In this document: positions 1 to 7,811 of the stretch, one piece after another | Numbering within the stretch: position 1 is the first letter of the stretch | Layout: each line of letters begins with the position of its first letter | Origin: UBA1479 sp963976055 | GTDB taxonomy: Bacteria; Pseudomonadota; Alphaproteobacteria; Rhodospirillales; Casp-alpha2 | Assembly (NCBI GenBank): GCA_963976055.1 | Contig: CAXBJB010000001.1 | Location: 186,001 to 250,000, forward strand | Reading direction: 5' to 3' | Length of the DNA stretch: 64,000 bases | Position numbers and translations under genes: made by a program | The notes under the pieces: generated by a model | What the model was told of the DNA's origin: nothing | The model's input: the letters and a program-made list of their open reading frames with translations, nothing else | The model's database searches: none

Positions 1-747
1 TTCCTTGAGGTCGGTGTACACGGCCTTCAAGGCCTGGCCGGCGGCGAGGAACCCGCTGCCGGGGAACAGGGCGATTTTGTAGCCGAGGGATTGCAGGTCG
101 TCGCGGCTGAGCACCGGGGTGCGTCCGCCTTCGACCATGTTCGCCAGCAGCGGCAGGTCGAAACGATCGCAGATCGTGCGCATCTCTTCTTCGCTTTCCG
201 GGGATTCGACGAACAGAACGTCGGCGCCCGCTTCGGCGAAGGCGTCGGCGCGCCGCAGGGCTTCGTCCAGGCCCAGGGTGGTGCGCGAATCCGTGCGCGC
301 GATGATCAGGAATTCCTTGCTGTCGCGGGTGTCGCGGGCGACGCGGATCTTGGCCAGCATGTCTTCCAGCGGCACCACGTTGCGGCCCAGCATGTGACCG
401 CATTTCTTGGGGAATTCCTGGTCCTCAAGCTGGATCGCCGTGGCGCCGGCCCGTTCGTAGCCGCGCACGGTGTGTTCCAGGTTAAGCAGCCCGCCGTAGC
501 CGGTGTCGCCGTCGGCGATCAGGGGAGTCTTGGTGCCCTCGGCGATCTGGCGCACGCGCCCGACCATGTCCGTGTAGGTTGCGATGCCGGCATCGGGCAG
601 GCCCAGGTGCGAGGCCACGACGCCGTAACCGGTCATGTAAAGGACATCGAAGCCCAGGGAATCGGCGACTTTCGCCGAAATCATGTCGAACACGCCGGGG
701 GCGATAAGAATCTCATCCTGCTTCAGGCGTTGGGACAGGCTTTTCAT
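1..747 (-). CDS. Isocitrate lyase / PEP mutase family enzyme (3' end outside window)
   Basis: This enzyme belongs to the phosphoenolpyruvate mutase / 2-methylisocitrate lyase superfamily, which makes or breaks C-C or C-P bonds next to an oxyanion such as oxaloacetate or a methylmalate. The minus-strand translation starts MKSLSQRLKQDEILIAPG and shows the magnesium-binding stretch DGDTGYGG, the catalytic-loop motif KKCGHM and IARTDSRT. About 249 codons are present and the C terminus runs off the left edge. The exact substrate (dimethylmalate, oxaloacetate, methylisocitrate or carboxyphosphonoenolpyruvate) cannot be told from sequence. It is divergent from the GntR regulator at 904, with two palindromes between them, so it is probably that regulator's target. 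The family call is secure; the reaction is not. Confidence 0.85.
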   Translation of the reverse strand, partial: MKSLSQRLKQDEILIAPGVFDMISAKVADSLGFDVLYMTGYGVVASHLGLPDAGIATYTDMVGRVRQIAEGTKTPLIADGDTGYGGLLNLEHTVRGYERAGATAIQLEDQEFPKKCGHMLGRNVVPLEDMLAKIRVARDTRDSKEFLIIARTDSRTTLGLDEALRRADAFAEAGADVLFVESPESEEEMRTICDRFDLPLLANMVEGGRTPVLSRDDLQSLGYKIALFPGSGFLAAGQALKAVYTDLKE

Positions 748-773
748 TTGGATATTTCCTCTTCGTGGAATAT

Positions 774-836
774 TTGCATGCAATAGGGGCTATTTTTGGT
801 ATTTCAGGGGCTGTTTTAGCCCATATTGCATACAAT
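774..836. promoter_or_regulatory. Two GntR/FCD-type operator palindromes
   Basis: The perfect palindrome TTGCATGCAA lies at 774-783 and the near-palindrome ATTGCATACAAT at 825-836. Their starts are about 52 bp (five helical turns) apart, in the intergenic region between the divergent PEP-mutase-family gene and the GntR gene. FadR/FCD-type GntR regulators bind short palindromes of this kind. Autoregulation and control of the divergent gene are inferred. Confidence 0.5.
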
Positions 837-903
837 GAACAAGGCTATGTGGTGTATGACGCGGGACCGTATGTTTGCCGCGTGATGCTCGGGGAGTGAA
901 ACC

Positions 904-1587
904 ATGGCGACGTCAAGCGATCGGGTGTACCGGCAAATCCGCGAAGGCATTCTTGCCGGCGAATACGCCGTCGGCGACCGTCTGCGCGAAGGCGAACTGG
1001 CGGCGCAGTTCGGCGTCAGCCGCACGCCCGTGCGCATCGCCCTGCAGCGGCTGGTCAATGACCGGCTGATCGACTTCACCGCCCATGCCGGCGCCATCGT
1101 GCGCGGCTACGCCGATGCGGAGATGGTCGAGATCCTGGAGATCCGCGCGCTGTTGGAACCCCAGGGTGCCCGCCTCGCGGCGCTTAACCGCAAACAGGAA
1201 CACCTGGACGAGCTGTTCGCGCTATGCGCGCGGATGGAAAAATTGGGCGACCGGAGCGAGCCCGACTTCGGCCGGATCGCGCCCCTCAACAACCGGTTTC
1301 ATCAGGTGCTGCTGGAGGCGTCGGGACAGCGCCAGCTTCTGGCCGTCACGACGTCCTTGATCGAGTTGAACAACGTCGTTCAGTCCTACAAGAAATTCGC
1401 CCGCGCAGATATCGACCGCAGTTTCGCCGAACACCGCCAACTGGCCGCGGCGGTCGAGCACGGGCAAGGCGAGCTTGCCGCCGCCATCATGCTCGGCCAC
1501 GTCCATGCCGCGCTTGCCAATTTCAGGTTGCGGATCGGCGCGTCCGTCGCCCCCGTCAAGCTTAGGACGGTTCCGGGATCGGGCTGA
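904..1587 (+). CDS. GntR-family transcriptional regulator, FCD domain
   Basis: A 227-residue GntR regulator with an N-terminal winged helix-turn-helix (about residues 8-75, including the GELAAQFGVSRTPVRIAL recognition region) and an all-helical C-terminal FCD ligand domain. FCD domains typically bind small carboxylic acids at a metal site. The ATG at 904 follows GGGGAGTG, a reasonable ribosome site. Its last 26 bases overlap tail-to-tail with the hydroxyacid dehydrogenase on the other strand. The palindromes at 774-836 suggest autoregulation and control of the divergent lyase. The effector is unknown but is probably a substrate or product of the neighbouring enzymes. Confidence 0.9.
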   Translation: MATSSDRVYRQIREGILAGEYAVGDRLREGELAAQFGVSRTPVRIALQRLVNDRLIDFTAHAGAIVRGYADAEMVEILEIRALLEPQGARLAALNRKQEHLDELFALCARMEKLGDRSEPDFGRIAPLNNRFHQVLLEASGQRQLLAVTTSLIELNNVVQSYKKFARADIDRSFAEHRQLAAAVEHGQGELAAAIMLGHVHAALANFRLRIGASVAPVKLRTVPGSG

Positions 1588-2497
1588 CCAGGGGTTTGCC
1601 GGCCAGGAAGGCCTCGATATTGCGGCGCATGAGCTTCACCCCCAGGATTTGAACCTCGGGCGCCGCCCCGCCGACATGGGGGGTCAGGACGACGTTGGTC
1701 ATGGCGCAGAGCGCTTCGGGGACCGTCGGCTCGTCCTCGAACACGTCGAGGCCGGCCCCGGCGATGACGCCGTCCCGCAGGGCCGCGATCAGGTCGTCCG
1801 TATGGACGACGCTGCCGCGCCCGACGTTGACCAGAAACCCGGCCGGGCCCAGGGCTTCCAGAACCGCGCGGTCGATCATGTGATGGGTCGCGGGCCCGCC
1901 GGGCACGGCGGAAATCAGGAAATCCACGTGCCTGGCCATGTCGCGCAGGTTGTCGAAATAGCGCCAGGGCAAATCCGCCTTGGCCGAGCGGGCCATGTAG
2001 GAGACGTCCATGTCGAAGCCTTCGGCGCGGCGGGCGATGCCCTGGCCGATGGCGCCCATGCCGATGATGCCGATCTTCTTGCCGCTCGGCATGGGGCGCT
2101 GGGGCAGGTCCTCGCGCCACTTTCCGGCCCGGGCCGAGGCGTCGTAGACGGGAATGTTGCGCACGGTCGCCAGCAGCAGGGCAAAGGCATGATCGGCGAC
2201 GGAGGGCGCGTTCATGCCCGCCGCATGGGTCACGCGAATGCCGCGCTCCCGGGCCGCGCCCTGATCGACCTTCTCGTATCCCGTGCCGATGGTGCAGATC
2301 AGCTCCAGCGCCGGCAGGGCGTCCATCTCCGCACGGGTCATGCCGATGAAGCCCGAGGTCACCATGATGCGGGCTGCCTTGCGGGCCGCATCGTCGGGCG
2401 TGCCGGCGGCCAGGTCGAAATCCAGCAGGGTGAAATCGGGCGCGAAGTCGACGCGGTGGCGGGGCGCTTCGTGTTTGAACAGGATGATGGGCTTCAC
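1562..2497 (-). CDS. D-isomer specific 2-hydroxyacid dehydrogenase
   Basis: A 311-residue NAD(P)-dependent 2-hydroxyacid dehydrogenase that interconverts a 2-ketoacid and a D-2-hydroxyacid (glyoxylate/hydroxypyruvate reductase type). The Rossmann motif GMGAIG is at residues 146-151, the conserved VNVGRGSVV with the substrate-binding arginine follows, and the catalytic histidine is in TPHVGG near the C terminus. Length is typical of the family. It is convergent with the GntR gene, overlapping it by 26 bp. Together with the PEP-mutase-family gene it suggests a small organic-acid catabolic locus. The specific substrate is not determinable. Confidence 0.9.
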   Translation of the reverse strand: MKPIILFKHEAPRHRVDFAPDFTLLDFDLAAGTPDDAARKAARIMVTSGFIGMTRAEMDALPALELICTIGTGYEKVDQGAARERGIRVTHAAGMNAPSVADHAFALLLATVRNIPVYDASARAGKWREDLPQRPMPSGKKIGIIGMGAIGQGIARRAEGFDMDVSYMARSAKADLPWRYFDNLRDMARHVDFLISAVPGGPATHHMIDRAVLEALGPAGFLVNVGRGSVVHTDDLIAALRDGVIAGAGLDVFEDEPTVPEALCAMTNVVLTPHVGGAAPEVQILGVKLMRRNIEAFLAGKPLVSPIPEPS

Positions 2498-2685
2498 GGT
2501 CGTTCCTTAGGCGCGGGCGCCCTTTTGCTGGTTCTGATGCGGGGAAGGCGGGCGGCATTGCCCCCGGCTGGCCGGTCACGGCGCAACCTATATCCCATGT
2601 CCGGGGGCACGGCCAGCCGATTGGGCCGTAAGACAGGCCCTCACGCATTGTTGCCAATTTTTGCCAAAAATCGTATTGTTCCCGC

Positions 2686-2964
2686 ATGAGCACCATGAAC
2701 ATTTCCCTGCCGGAAACGCTCAAATCCTTCGTGGACGAGCAGGTCTCGACGCGCGGCTACGGCACGTCCAGCGAATACGTGCGCGACTTGATTCGCAAGG
2801 ACCAGGATCGCGAGAAGTTGCGGGCATTGTTGCTGGAGGGGGCGAATTCCGAACCCGGACCGCCCGCGGACAAGGCCTATTTTGATAGCCTGCGCGCCCG
2901 CATCGGCGCCGCCGGAAAATCGGATAAGAAAAGCAAATCCCCTGATCGTCATGGCCGGGCTTGA
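2686..2964 (+). CDS. ParD-like antitoxin, orphan, 3' end in a repeat
   Basis: A 92-residue ribbon-helix-helix antitoxin of the ParD/CC2985 type. MNISLPETLKSFVDEQV and TSSEYVRDLIRKD are the usual DNA-binding ribbon and helices, and the remainder is the toxin-wrapping tail. ParD proteins neutralise ParE gyrase poisons and autorepress. No ParE gene follows: the reading frame runs into the palindromic repeat at 2947-2978 and stops inside it (TGA 2962-2964), so the last residues (about DRHGRA) are repeat-encoded. The toxin partner was probably lost when the repeat or the neighbouring gene arrived. An internal ATG at 2695 is an alternative start. Confidence 0.8.
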   Translation: MSTMNISLPETLKSFVDEQVSTRGYGTSSEYVRDLIRKDQDREKLRALLLEGANSEPGPPADKAYFDSLRARIGAAGKSDKKSKSPDRHGRA

Positions 2965-2978
2965 CCCGGCCATCCACG
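2947..2978 (+). repeat. 32-bp palindromic repeat, left copy
   Basis: This hairpin-forming element reads CGTCATGGCCGGGC-TTGA-CCCGGCCATCCACG. Its exact reverse complement is at 3601-3632, on the other side of the HEPN-like gene. It resembles the dispersed REP-like palindromes common in alphaproteobacteria. A relative with changed stem sequence is at 31458-31558. Confidence 0.85.
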
Positions 2979-2994
2979 CGATTGGTTCGCCACA

Positions 2995-3561
2995 TTAAGT
3001 GACGCGGTCTCGTAGAAGTTTGATTAAATCAAGGACGTCGCCGGGACCGGCCATGGTTCGGAAATCAAGTGGCCCGACGCCTACCGCATTTCCGACCGCA
3101 TCTATGTAACCTTGAAGGCACTCAAAGAACTTCTCTGCGTCCTCTCTCGGATGTTCACCAAGGGTCAGACCGTTCAGAATCGTGTCTCGATCAAAGTGGG
3201 AAATCAGCCTGTTGCGGGCGTCTTTCACCAGTTCTCGATAGTCCAACATAGCTTGCGAAAACTGGGAGATTTCGCCTGTCGTCAGCCCCTCATTGTTAAG
3301 CGACTCATTTACAGCGAGGAGCGTCAAATTGGCTCTCCCCCGGGTTTCGGCCGGGTCCGTGATCTTGCAGACATGCAACATGATGTATTCGATCAGAATA
3401 TTGTTTAGATCGTGGAAAAACAGTGGCGCAGACGATTCCATTAATTTCTGTACGCGCTCACCAGATTCGTACAGTTCGGAGTAGGTATTGTAACAGATGC
3501 GTAGCCATATGCATTGTTCTCTGAACGCCAAGAACAGCTTCTGAAGGTCGGTTTGTTCCAT
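2995..3561 (-). CDS. HEPN / AbiU2-like protein
   Basis: A 188-residue, mostly helical protein resembling the AbiU2-like HEPN family. It carries RNRLISHFD, in which R116-N117-x4-H122 fits the R-(N/D/H)-x4-H motif of HEPN ribonucleases, and an upstream helix FFHDLNNILIEYIMLHVCKITDP. HEPN proteins are common RNA-cleaving effectors in toxin-antitoxin and phage-defence systems, but AbiU2-like members may also be catalytically silent. The ATG at 3561 was chosen over a TTG five codons upstream. The gene is less GC-rich than its surroundings (31 G/C in bases 3181-3240) and sits exactly between inverted repeats, which suggests recent acquisition. No partner nucleotidyltransferase is adjacent. Confidence 0.65.
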   Translation of the reverse strand: MEQTDLQKLFLAFREQCIWLRICYNTYSELYESGERVQKLMESSAPLFFHDLNNILIEYIMLHVCKITDPAETRGRANLTLLAVNESLNNEGLTTGEISQFSQAMLDYRELVKDARNRLISHFDRDTILNGLTLGEHPREDAEKFFECLQGYIDAVGNAVGVGPLDFRTMAGPGDVLDLIKLLRDRVT

Positions 3562-3600
3562 GGCGTGTTTCCACAATCACGAATGAGCGGCATGTGTTTT

Positions 3601-3632
3601 CGTGGATGGCCGGGTCAAGCCCGGCCATGACG
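3601..3632 (-). repeat. 32-bp palindromic repeat, right copy
   Basis: Exact reverse complement of 2947-2978, so the HEPN-like gene lies inside a 686-bp unit with perfect inverted ends. Confidence 0.85.
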
Positions 3633-3676
3633 GGAAGGGGTGGGCAACGCTCCAAAGAATCGCCCAAGCGGTGCCG

Positions 3677-5446
3677 TTAGCCCACCGCCGTCTTCCGTTC
3701 GATCACGGATTCAAGCTGCGCCGTGGTGGATCGCAACTGCGCCTTGATCTTGCCGGCGGGGATGGGTTCCGCCGCCGTTGTGCCGTAATCCTTGGGCAGG
3801 ATGTCGTGGATGTCGAAGCCTTCGGGCACGCTTTCGATGTCGAAATCGGCGTCGCTGAGGTTCAGGTACTTGAGCGCCGCGTTGGTCCAGGCGAACAGCC
3901 AGAACTGGAAATAGCCGAACCAGTTGGGCACTTGCTTGCGCCGCGAGAAGGCCATGCCGAAGCCCTTGAGCGCGTAGTAGACCCGTTTCGGGTTGAGGGA
4001 GAACCGGGTCAGGCGCTGGGTCAGTTGCAGCAGGGCGCGCCAGTTCTTGAACACCATCTTGATGAACAGGCCCGTGTTGCCGAAGCCCTGGCCCTCGATG
4101 GGGACGTGGTGGCCCTCGGTCTGCAGGTCGAAGAAGGCCTTGAGCCGCGCGTACTGATAGGCACCGTCCGTGAACACGTCGACGAAATGCTTGTAGCCGT
4201 CGATCATGGTACGGCGCGGCAGAAGGTATTTGATGTTGGTCTGGTACTTGTAGCCGCCGAGCCCGAAGCGCACGTCGCGCAGGCGACCCGACAGCTTCAT
4301 GCGGCGGTACAAGGGCGTGCCCGGCAGGGCGGTCAGCAGCGACGGGTCGCCCGACAACAGCGCCGCGTCCGTCAGGCCCTTCAGCGTGATGTCGAAGCAG
4401 TCTTCGTCGTCGGAATCAAATCCGAAGATCAGGCCGCCGACGATGATGAACCCGCGCGCCTGAATTTCGCGCACCACCTGGGTCAACTCGGTCGAGGAAT
4501 TCTGCACCTTCGCCGTTTCCAGAAGCGAGTTCTTGGAAAAGCTTTCGATGCCGATGAACAGCATGTCGAAGCCGGCGCGGCGCATCTTGGCCATCAATTC
4601 CGGATGGTTGTTCAGGTTGATGGTCAGCCAGGTATAGAGCGAGGGCGTGTGGCCGGTACGTTCCTTCCAGGCGAGAATCTTGTCGATCACCAATTCGGCC
4701 CAGCGTGGCTCGCCGATGAAATTGTCGCAGGCGAACAGAATCTGCGACACGCCGAGCGAGCACAGATGATCCAGTTCCTCGACGATCAGGTCGGCCGACT
4801 TGTTATGGGGCCGGTTGTTGTCGTCCATGATGCGGATGTCGCAGAATTCGCAGAGGAACGGGCAGCCGCGCGAAACCTCGATCACCGCGCCGTAATAACG
4901 CGAAATGGTCGCGTCCATCAGGCCCCGGTGCATGGGTTTGGCGCGGGATATTTCGAACCGGCCCGGCGACTTGATGAGGTGCTCCATGGGCTGGCCGTCG
5001 CGCACGTCGCGGATCAGCTGGGCCACGCAGGCTTCGCCGTCGCCGATGAAGACATGGTCGAAATTCTCAAATCGGTCGAGGGTGCCGGCCTGATCGAACG
5101 ACCAAGCCAGCGGGCCGCCGACGATGGAGCGCGCCTTGGGGAACCGCGTCTTCAACTGGCCGCGGATACGCTCCATGAACGGGGCGTCCTGGTTGATGCC
5201 GCTGAACAGGTAGAGATCGGCTTCGGGAATGTCCTCGACCCTCTGCACCCGCGTGTCGTGCAACATCAGGTCCACCCCCAGGTCGTCGGGAATGTGCGCG
5301 GCCAGGGTATAGGCCCAGACGGGCATGAAGATGGCGCCGTAGGTCTGGGTGTTGGAATAGACCGGGTCCGGCGCATGCACGAACATCACGCGGAACGGGC
5401 GTCCCTGCGCTTGCTGCGATGCTAAATCGTGGGCCCTATCCGTCAT
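3677..5446 (-). CDS. B12-binding radical SAM protein (DUF4070 type)
   Basis: A 589-residue enzyme with an N-terminal cobalamin-binding-like domain (from about residue 18, VMFVHAPDP), a radical SAM core with the cluster motif CPFLCEFC (C-x3-C-x2-C) near residue 200, and a long C-terminal region of the DUF4070 type. Such enzymes catalyse radical methylations or rearrangements on unactivated carbons; relatives include hopanoid and bacteriochlorophyll enzymes. The start at 5446 is supported by GGGAAG upstream; extension to 5692 would overlap the next gene in another frame. It lies just downstream of a membrane glycosyltransferase in the same direction, which suggests a lipid or glycolipid modification. 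The substrate is unknown. Confidence 0.8.
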   Translation of the reverse strand: MTDRAHDLASQQAQGRPFRVMFVHAPDPVYSNTQTYGAIFMPVWAYTLAAHIPDDLGVDLMLHDTRVQRVEDIPEADLYLFSGINQDAPFMERIRGQLKTRFPKARSIVGGPLAWSFDQAGTLDRFENFDHVFIGDGEACVAQLIRDVRDGQPMEHLIKSPGRFEISRAKPMHRGLMDATISRYYGAVIEVSRGCPFLCEFCDIRIMDDNNRPHNKSADLIVEELDHLCSLGVSQILFACDNFIGEPRWAELVIDKILAWKERTGHTPSLYTWLTINLNNHPELMAKMRRAGFDMLFIGIESFSKNSLLETAKVQNSSTELTQVVREIQARGFIIVGGLIFGFDSDDEDCFDITLKGLTDAALLSGDPSLLTALPGTPLYRRMKLSGRLRDVRFGLGGYKYQTNIKYLLPRRTMIDGYKHFVDVFTDGAYQYARLKAFFDLQTEGHHVPIEGQGFGNTGLFIKMVFKNWRALLQLTQRLTRFSLNPKRVYYALKGFGMAFSRRKQVPNWFGYFQFWLFAWTNAALKYLNLSDADFDIESVPEGFDIHDILPKDYGTTAAEPIPAGKIKAQLRSTTAQLESVIERKTAVG

Positions 5447-5541
5447 GTTCTTCCCGGCAGTAGGCGTGCGCTTTCTCCAATATGGGGACGGTGCGCGCAT
5501 TTCCCATCTTTTAGTGGGTTCTAAGGGGGGATGGCAAAGCT

Positions 5542-6495
5542 TTACTCGCCGTCGCGGGGGCGTTTCGGCGCGGTCTGGATGTCGAAGTTGATGGCCTGGA
5601 CCAGGAATTGCACACCGAGCAGCAGCGCCAGCACGGCAATCATCACCGTGCCGGTGGTTGCGGCCGTGCCGCCCTGCGCCGACAGCCACCATTTGTAACC
5701 GCCGAACACCAGGCCGAAGGCCGTCAGCAGCGCGCCCGCCGTCAGATAGAATGACCCCAGCGAAAAATCGTAGAGGAAGTACTTGAACAGGATGCGCTTT
5801 CCCATGCCGCGGATCAGCCGGTAGATGAACACGGGCATGATCGACGGGATATGCAGGGAGCTTTGCTCGTCGCCGTAGCGCGCCGGGATGGCCACGTCCT
5901 CGGCCACCGCGCCGGCGATGTTGAGGCGGATCAGCATGTCCGATTCGAAGAAATAGCCGTCGGACACCCGGTCCAATTCCAGGCGATCCAGCGCCTCGCG
6001 GTTGATGGCGGTATAGCCGTTGGTCGGGTCCATCATCTGCCAGTAGCCGGACGCCGCCTTGACCAGGAAGGTCAGCACGCTGTTGCCGAACAGGCGCACG
6101 CGGGGCATCTGGCGCAGGGCCTTGAGGTCGCGGAACCGGTTGCCCTTGGTGTAGTCGGCGCGGCCTGCCAGGATCGGCTTCAGAAGCGCCTTGAGATAGG
6201 CCGGGTCCATCTGGTCGTCGGCGTCCATCTTGACCACGATGTCGAAGCCGTCGGCCAGGGCCTGGCGGTAGCCGGTCTTCACCGCCGCCCCCACGCCGCC
6301 GTTCTGTTGCCGGCGCAGGACCACGACCCGGCCGTCGCCGGCCGCCTTGGCGGCGTCGCCGGAATTCTCCGGACAGGCGTCGTCAATCACATAGATGCGC
6401 CCGATCCAATCGGGCACGCCCCGGATCACCGTGGCGACCTGGCCGGCCGCCCGATAGGCGGGAATGACGACGGCGATTTTACGGTCTTCCGGCAC
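5542..6495 (-). CDS. Family 2 glycosyltransferase, polyprenyl-phosphate type
   Basis: A 317-residue GT2 enzyme of the dolichol-phosphate-mannose-synthase type. The GT-A domain begins IAVVIPAYRAAGQV, with DDACPENS and the metal-binding DADDQMDP. Two hydrophobic segments near the C terminus (SLGSFYLTAGALLTAFGLVF and TVMIAVLALLLGVQFLVQAI) anchor it to the inner membrane. The family transfers a sugar from a nucleotide sugar to polyprenyl phosphate. It precedes the radical SAM gene by 95 bp in the same orientation and probably forms a transcription unit with it. Donor sugar and final product are unknown. Confidence 0.85.
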   Translation of the reverse strand: MPEDRKIAVVIPAYRAAGQVATVIRGVPDWIGRIYVIDDACPENSGDAAKAAGDGRVVVLRRQQNGGVGAAVKTGYRQALADGFDIVVKMDADDQMDPAYLKALLKPILAGRADYTKGNRFRDLKALRQMPRVRLFGNSVLTFLVKAASGYWQMMDPTNGYTAINREALDRLELDRVSDGYFFESDMLIRLNIAGAVAEDVAIPARYGDEQSSLHIPSIMPVFIYRLIRGMGKRILFKYFLYDFSLGSFYLTAGALLTAFGLVFGGYKWWLSAQGGTAATTGTVMIAVLALLLGVQFLVQAINFDIQTAPKRPRDGE

Positions 6496-6633
6496 CTGAA
6501 ATCCGATCTTTTGCCCCTGGTCATATCCACGGCCCGTTCCAGGGGCCTTTCGGACAGGCGCAAGGTTGCGCTAAAACCATTAAAACTTCGTCGATCCAAG
6601 AATGCCACCCAGATCACCAGCCCAGGAACATCC

Positions 6634-7794
6634 ATGACCGCTTTCACGCCCACGCACCCGGAAATCCGGGACTCCGTTGCCGCCCTCTGCCGCGATTTTC
6701 CCGGCGAATATTGGCGCGAGAAGGACCGCGACGACGCCTATCCCGTCGAATTTGTCACGGCCCTAACCGAGGCCGGCTTCCTCGCCTGCCTGATTCCCGA
6801 GGAATACGGCGGGTCCGGCCTGGGCCTGTCCGAAGCCGCCGCGATCATGGAGGAAATCCACAAATCCGGCTGCAACGGCGGCGCTTGCCACGCGCAAATG
6901 TACATCATGGGCGCGCTTTTGCGCCACGGCGACGAGGGCAAGAAGGCGCGCTATCTGCCGGAGATCGCCTCGGGCAAGCTGCGCCTGCAGGCGTTCGGCG
7001 TCACGGAGCCGACTTCGGGCACGGACACCACGCGCATTCGCACCACGGCGCGCAAGGACGGCAACGAATGGGTCATCAACGGCCAGAAAGTCTGGACATC
7101 GCGCGCCGAACATTCCGACCTGATGCTGTTGCTGGCCCGCACCACGTCCCGCGAAGAGGCTGCCAAGCCGCACCAGGGCATGTCCATTTTCCTGGTCGAC
7201 ATGCAGAAGGCCAAGGGCAACGGCCTCGAGATCAAGAAGCTGGAGGCGATGGTCAACCACGCGGCCACGGAAATCTTCTTCGATGACCTGCGCATCCCCG
7301 CCGACGCCCTGATCGGCGAAGAGGGCCGCGGATTCTACTACATCCTCGACGGCATGAACGCGGAACGCATCCTGATTGCCTCGGAATGCGTGGGCGACGC
7401 CCGCTGGTTCATCAAGAAGGCCCGCGACTACGCCGTCGACCGCCGCGTGTTCGACCGCCCGATCGGCCAGAACCAGGGCATCCAGTTCCCCATCGCCCGC
7501 GCCTATGCCGAGACTGAGGCGGCGGCCCTGATGGTGCAGAAGGCGGCGGAAACCTTCGACGCCGGGCAGGACGTGGGCGCCATGGCCAATATGTGCAAGC
7601 TGCTCGCCTCGGAAGCCACCTGGCATGCCGCCGAGGCCTGTTTGCAGACCCACGGCGGTTTCGGCTTCGCCCGCGAATACGACGTGGAGCGCAAGTTCCG
7701 GGAAACCCGGCTCTATCAGGTCGCGCCGATCTCGACCAACCTGATCCTCTCCTACATCGCCGAGCATGTCCTCGACATGCCGCGCTCCTTCTAA
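6634..7794 (+). CDS. Acyl-CoA dehydrogenase
   Basis: A 386-residue FAD acyl-CoA dehydrogenase, which introduces an alpha-beta double bond into a CoA thioester. The FAD/substrate signature FGVTEPTSGTDTTRIRT, the subunit-contact motif DRPIGQNQGIQFPIA and QTHGGFGFAREYDVERKFRE are all present. The usual C-terminal catalytic glutamate (YEGT in medium-chain enzymes) is replaced: the aligned stretch is VAPISTN, with P365. A glutamate in GMNAERILIA (E244) sits where isovaleryl- and long-chain dehydrogenases keep their base. It is the first gene of an operon with a FAS1-like hydratase and a class III CoA transferase, pointing to a short or branched dicarboxylic acid pathway. Confidence 0.88.
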   Translation: MTAFTPTHPEIRDSVAALCRDFPGEYWREKDRDDAYPVEFVTALTEAGFLACLIPEEYGGSGLGLSEAAAIMEEIHKSGCNGGACHAQMYIMGALLRHGDEGKKARYLPEIASGKLRLQAFGVTEPTSGTDTTRIRTTARKDGNEWVINGQKVWTSRAEHSDLMLLLARTTSREEAAKPHQGMSIFLVDMQKAKGNGLEIKKLEAMVNHAATEIFFDDLRIPADALIGEEGRGFYYILDGMNAERILIASECVGDARWFIKKARDYAVDRRVFDRPIGQNQGIQFPIARAYAETEAAALMVQKAAETFDAGQDVGAMANMCKLLASEATWHAAEACLQTHGGFGFAREYDVERKFRETRLYQVAPISTNLILSYIAEHVLDMPRSF

Positions 7795-7811
7795 GCAGAA
7801 AGACCACACCT

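Noticed and set aside
3019..3031. TTGATTAAATCAA as an FNR-like box
   Set aside because: The spacing is one base short of the FNR consensus and it lies inside the coding sequence of the HEPN-like gene.
3602..5425. A 607-codon plus-strand frame opposite the radical SAM gene
   Set aside because: It is antisense to a protein with clear radical SAM and B12 motifs; the translation is low-complexity R/H/V/G-rich with no family features, a by-product of high GC.
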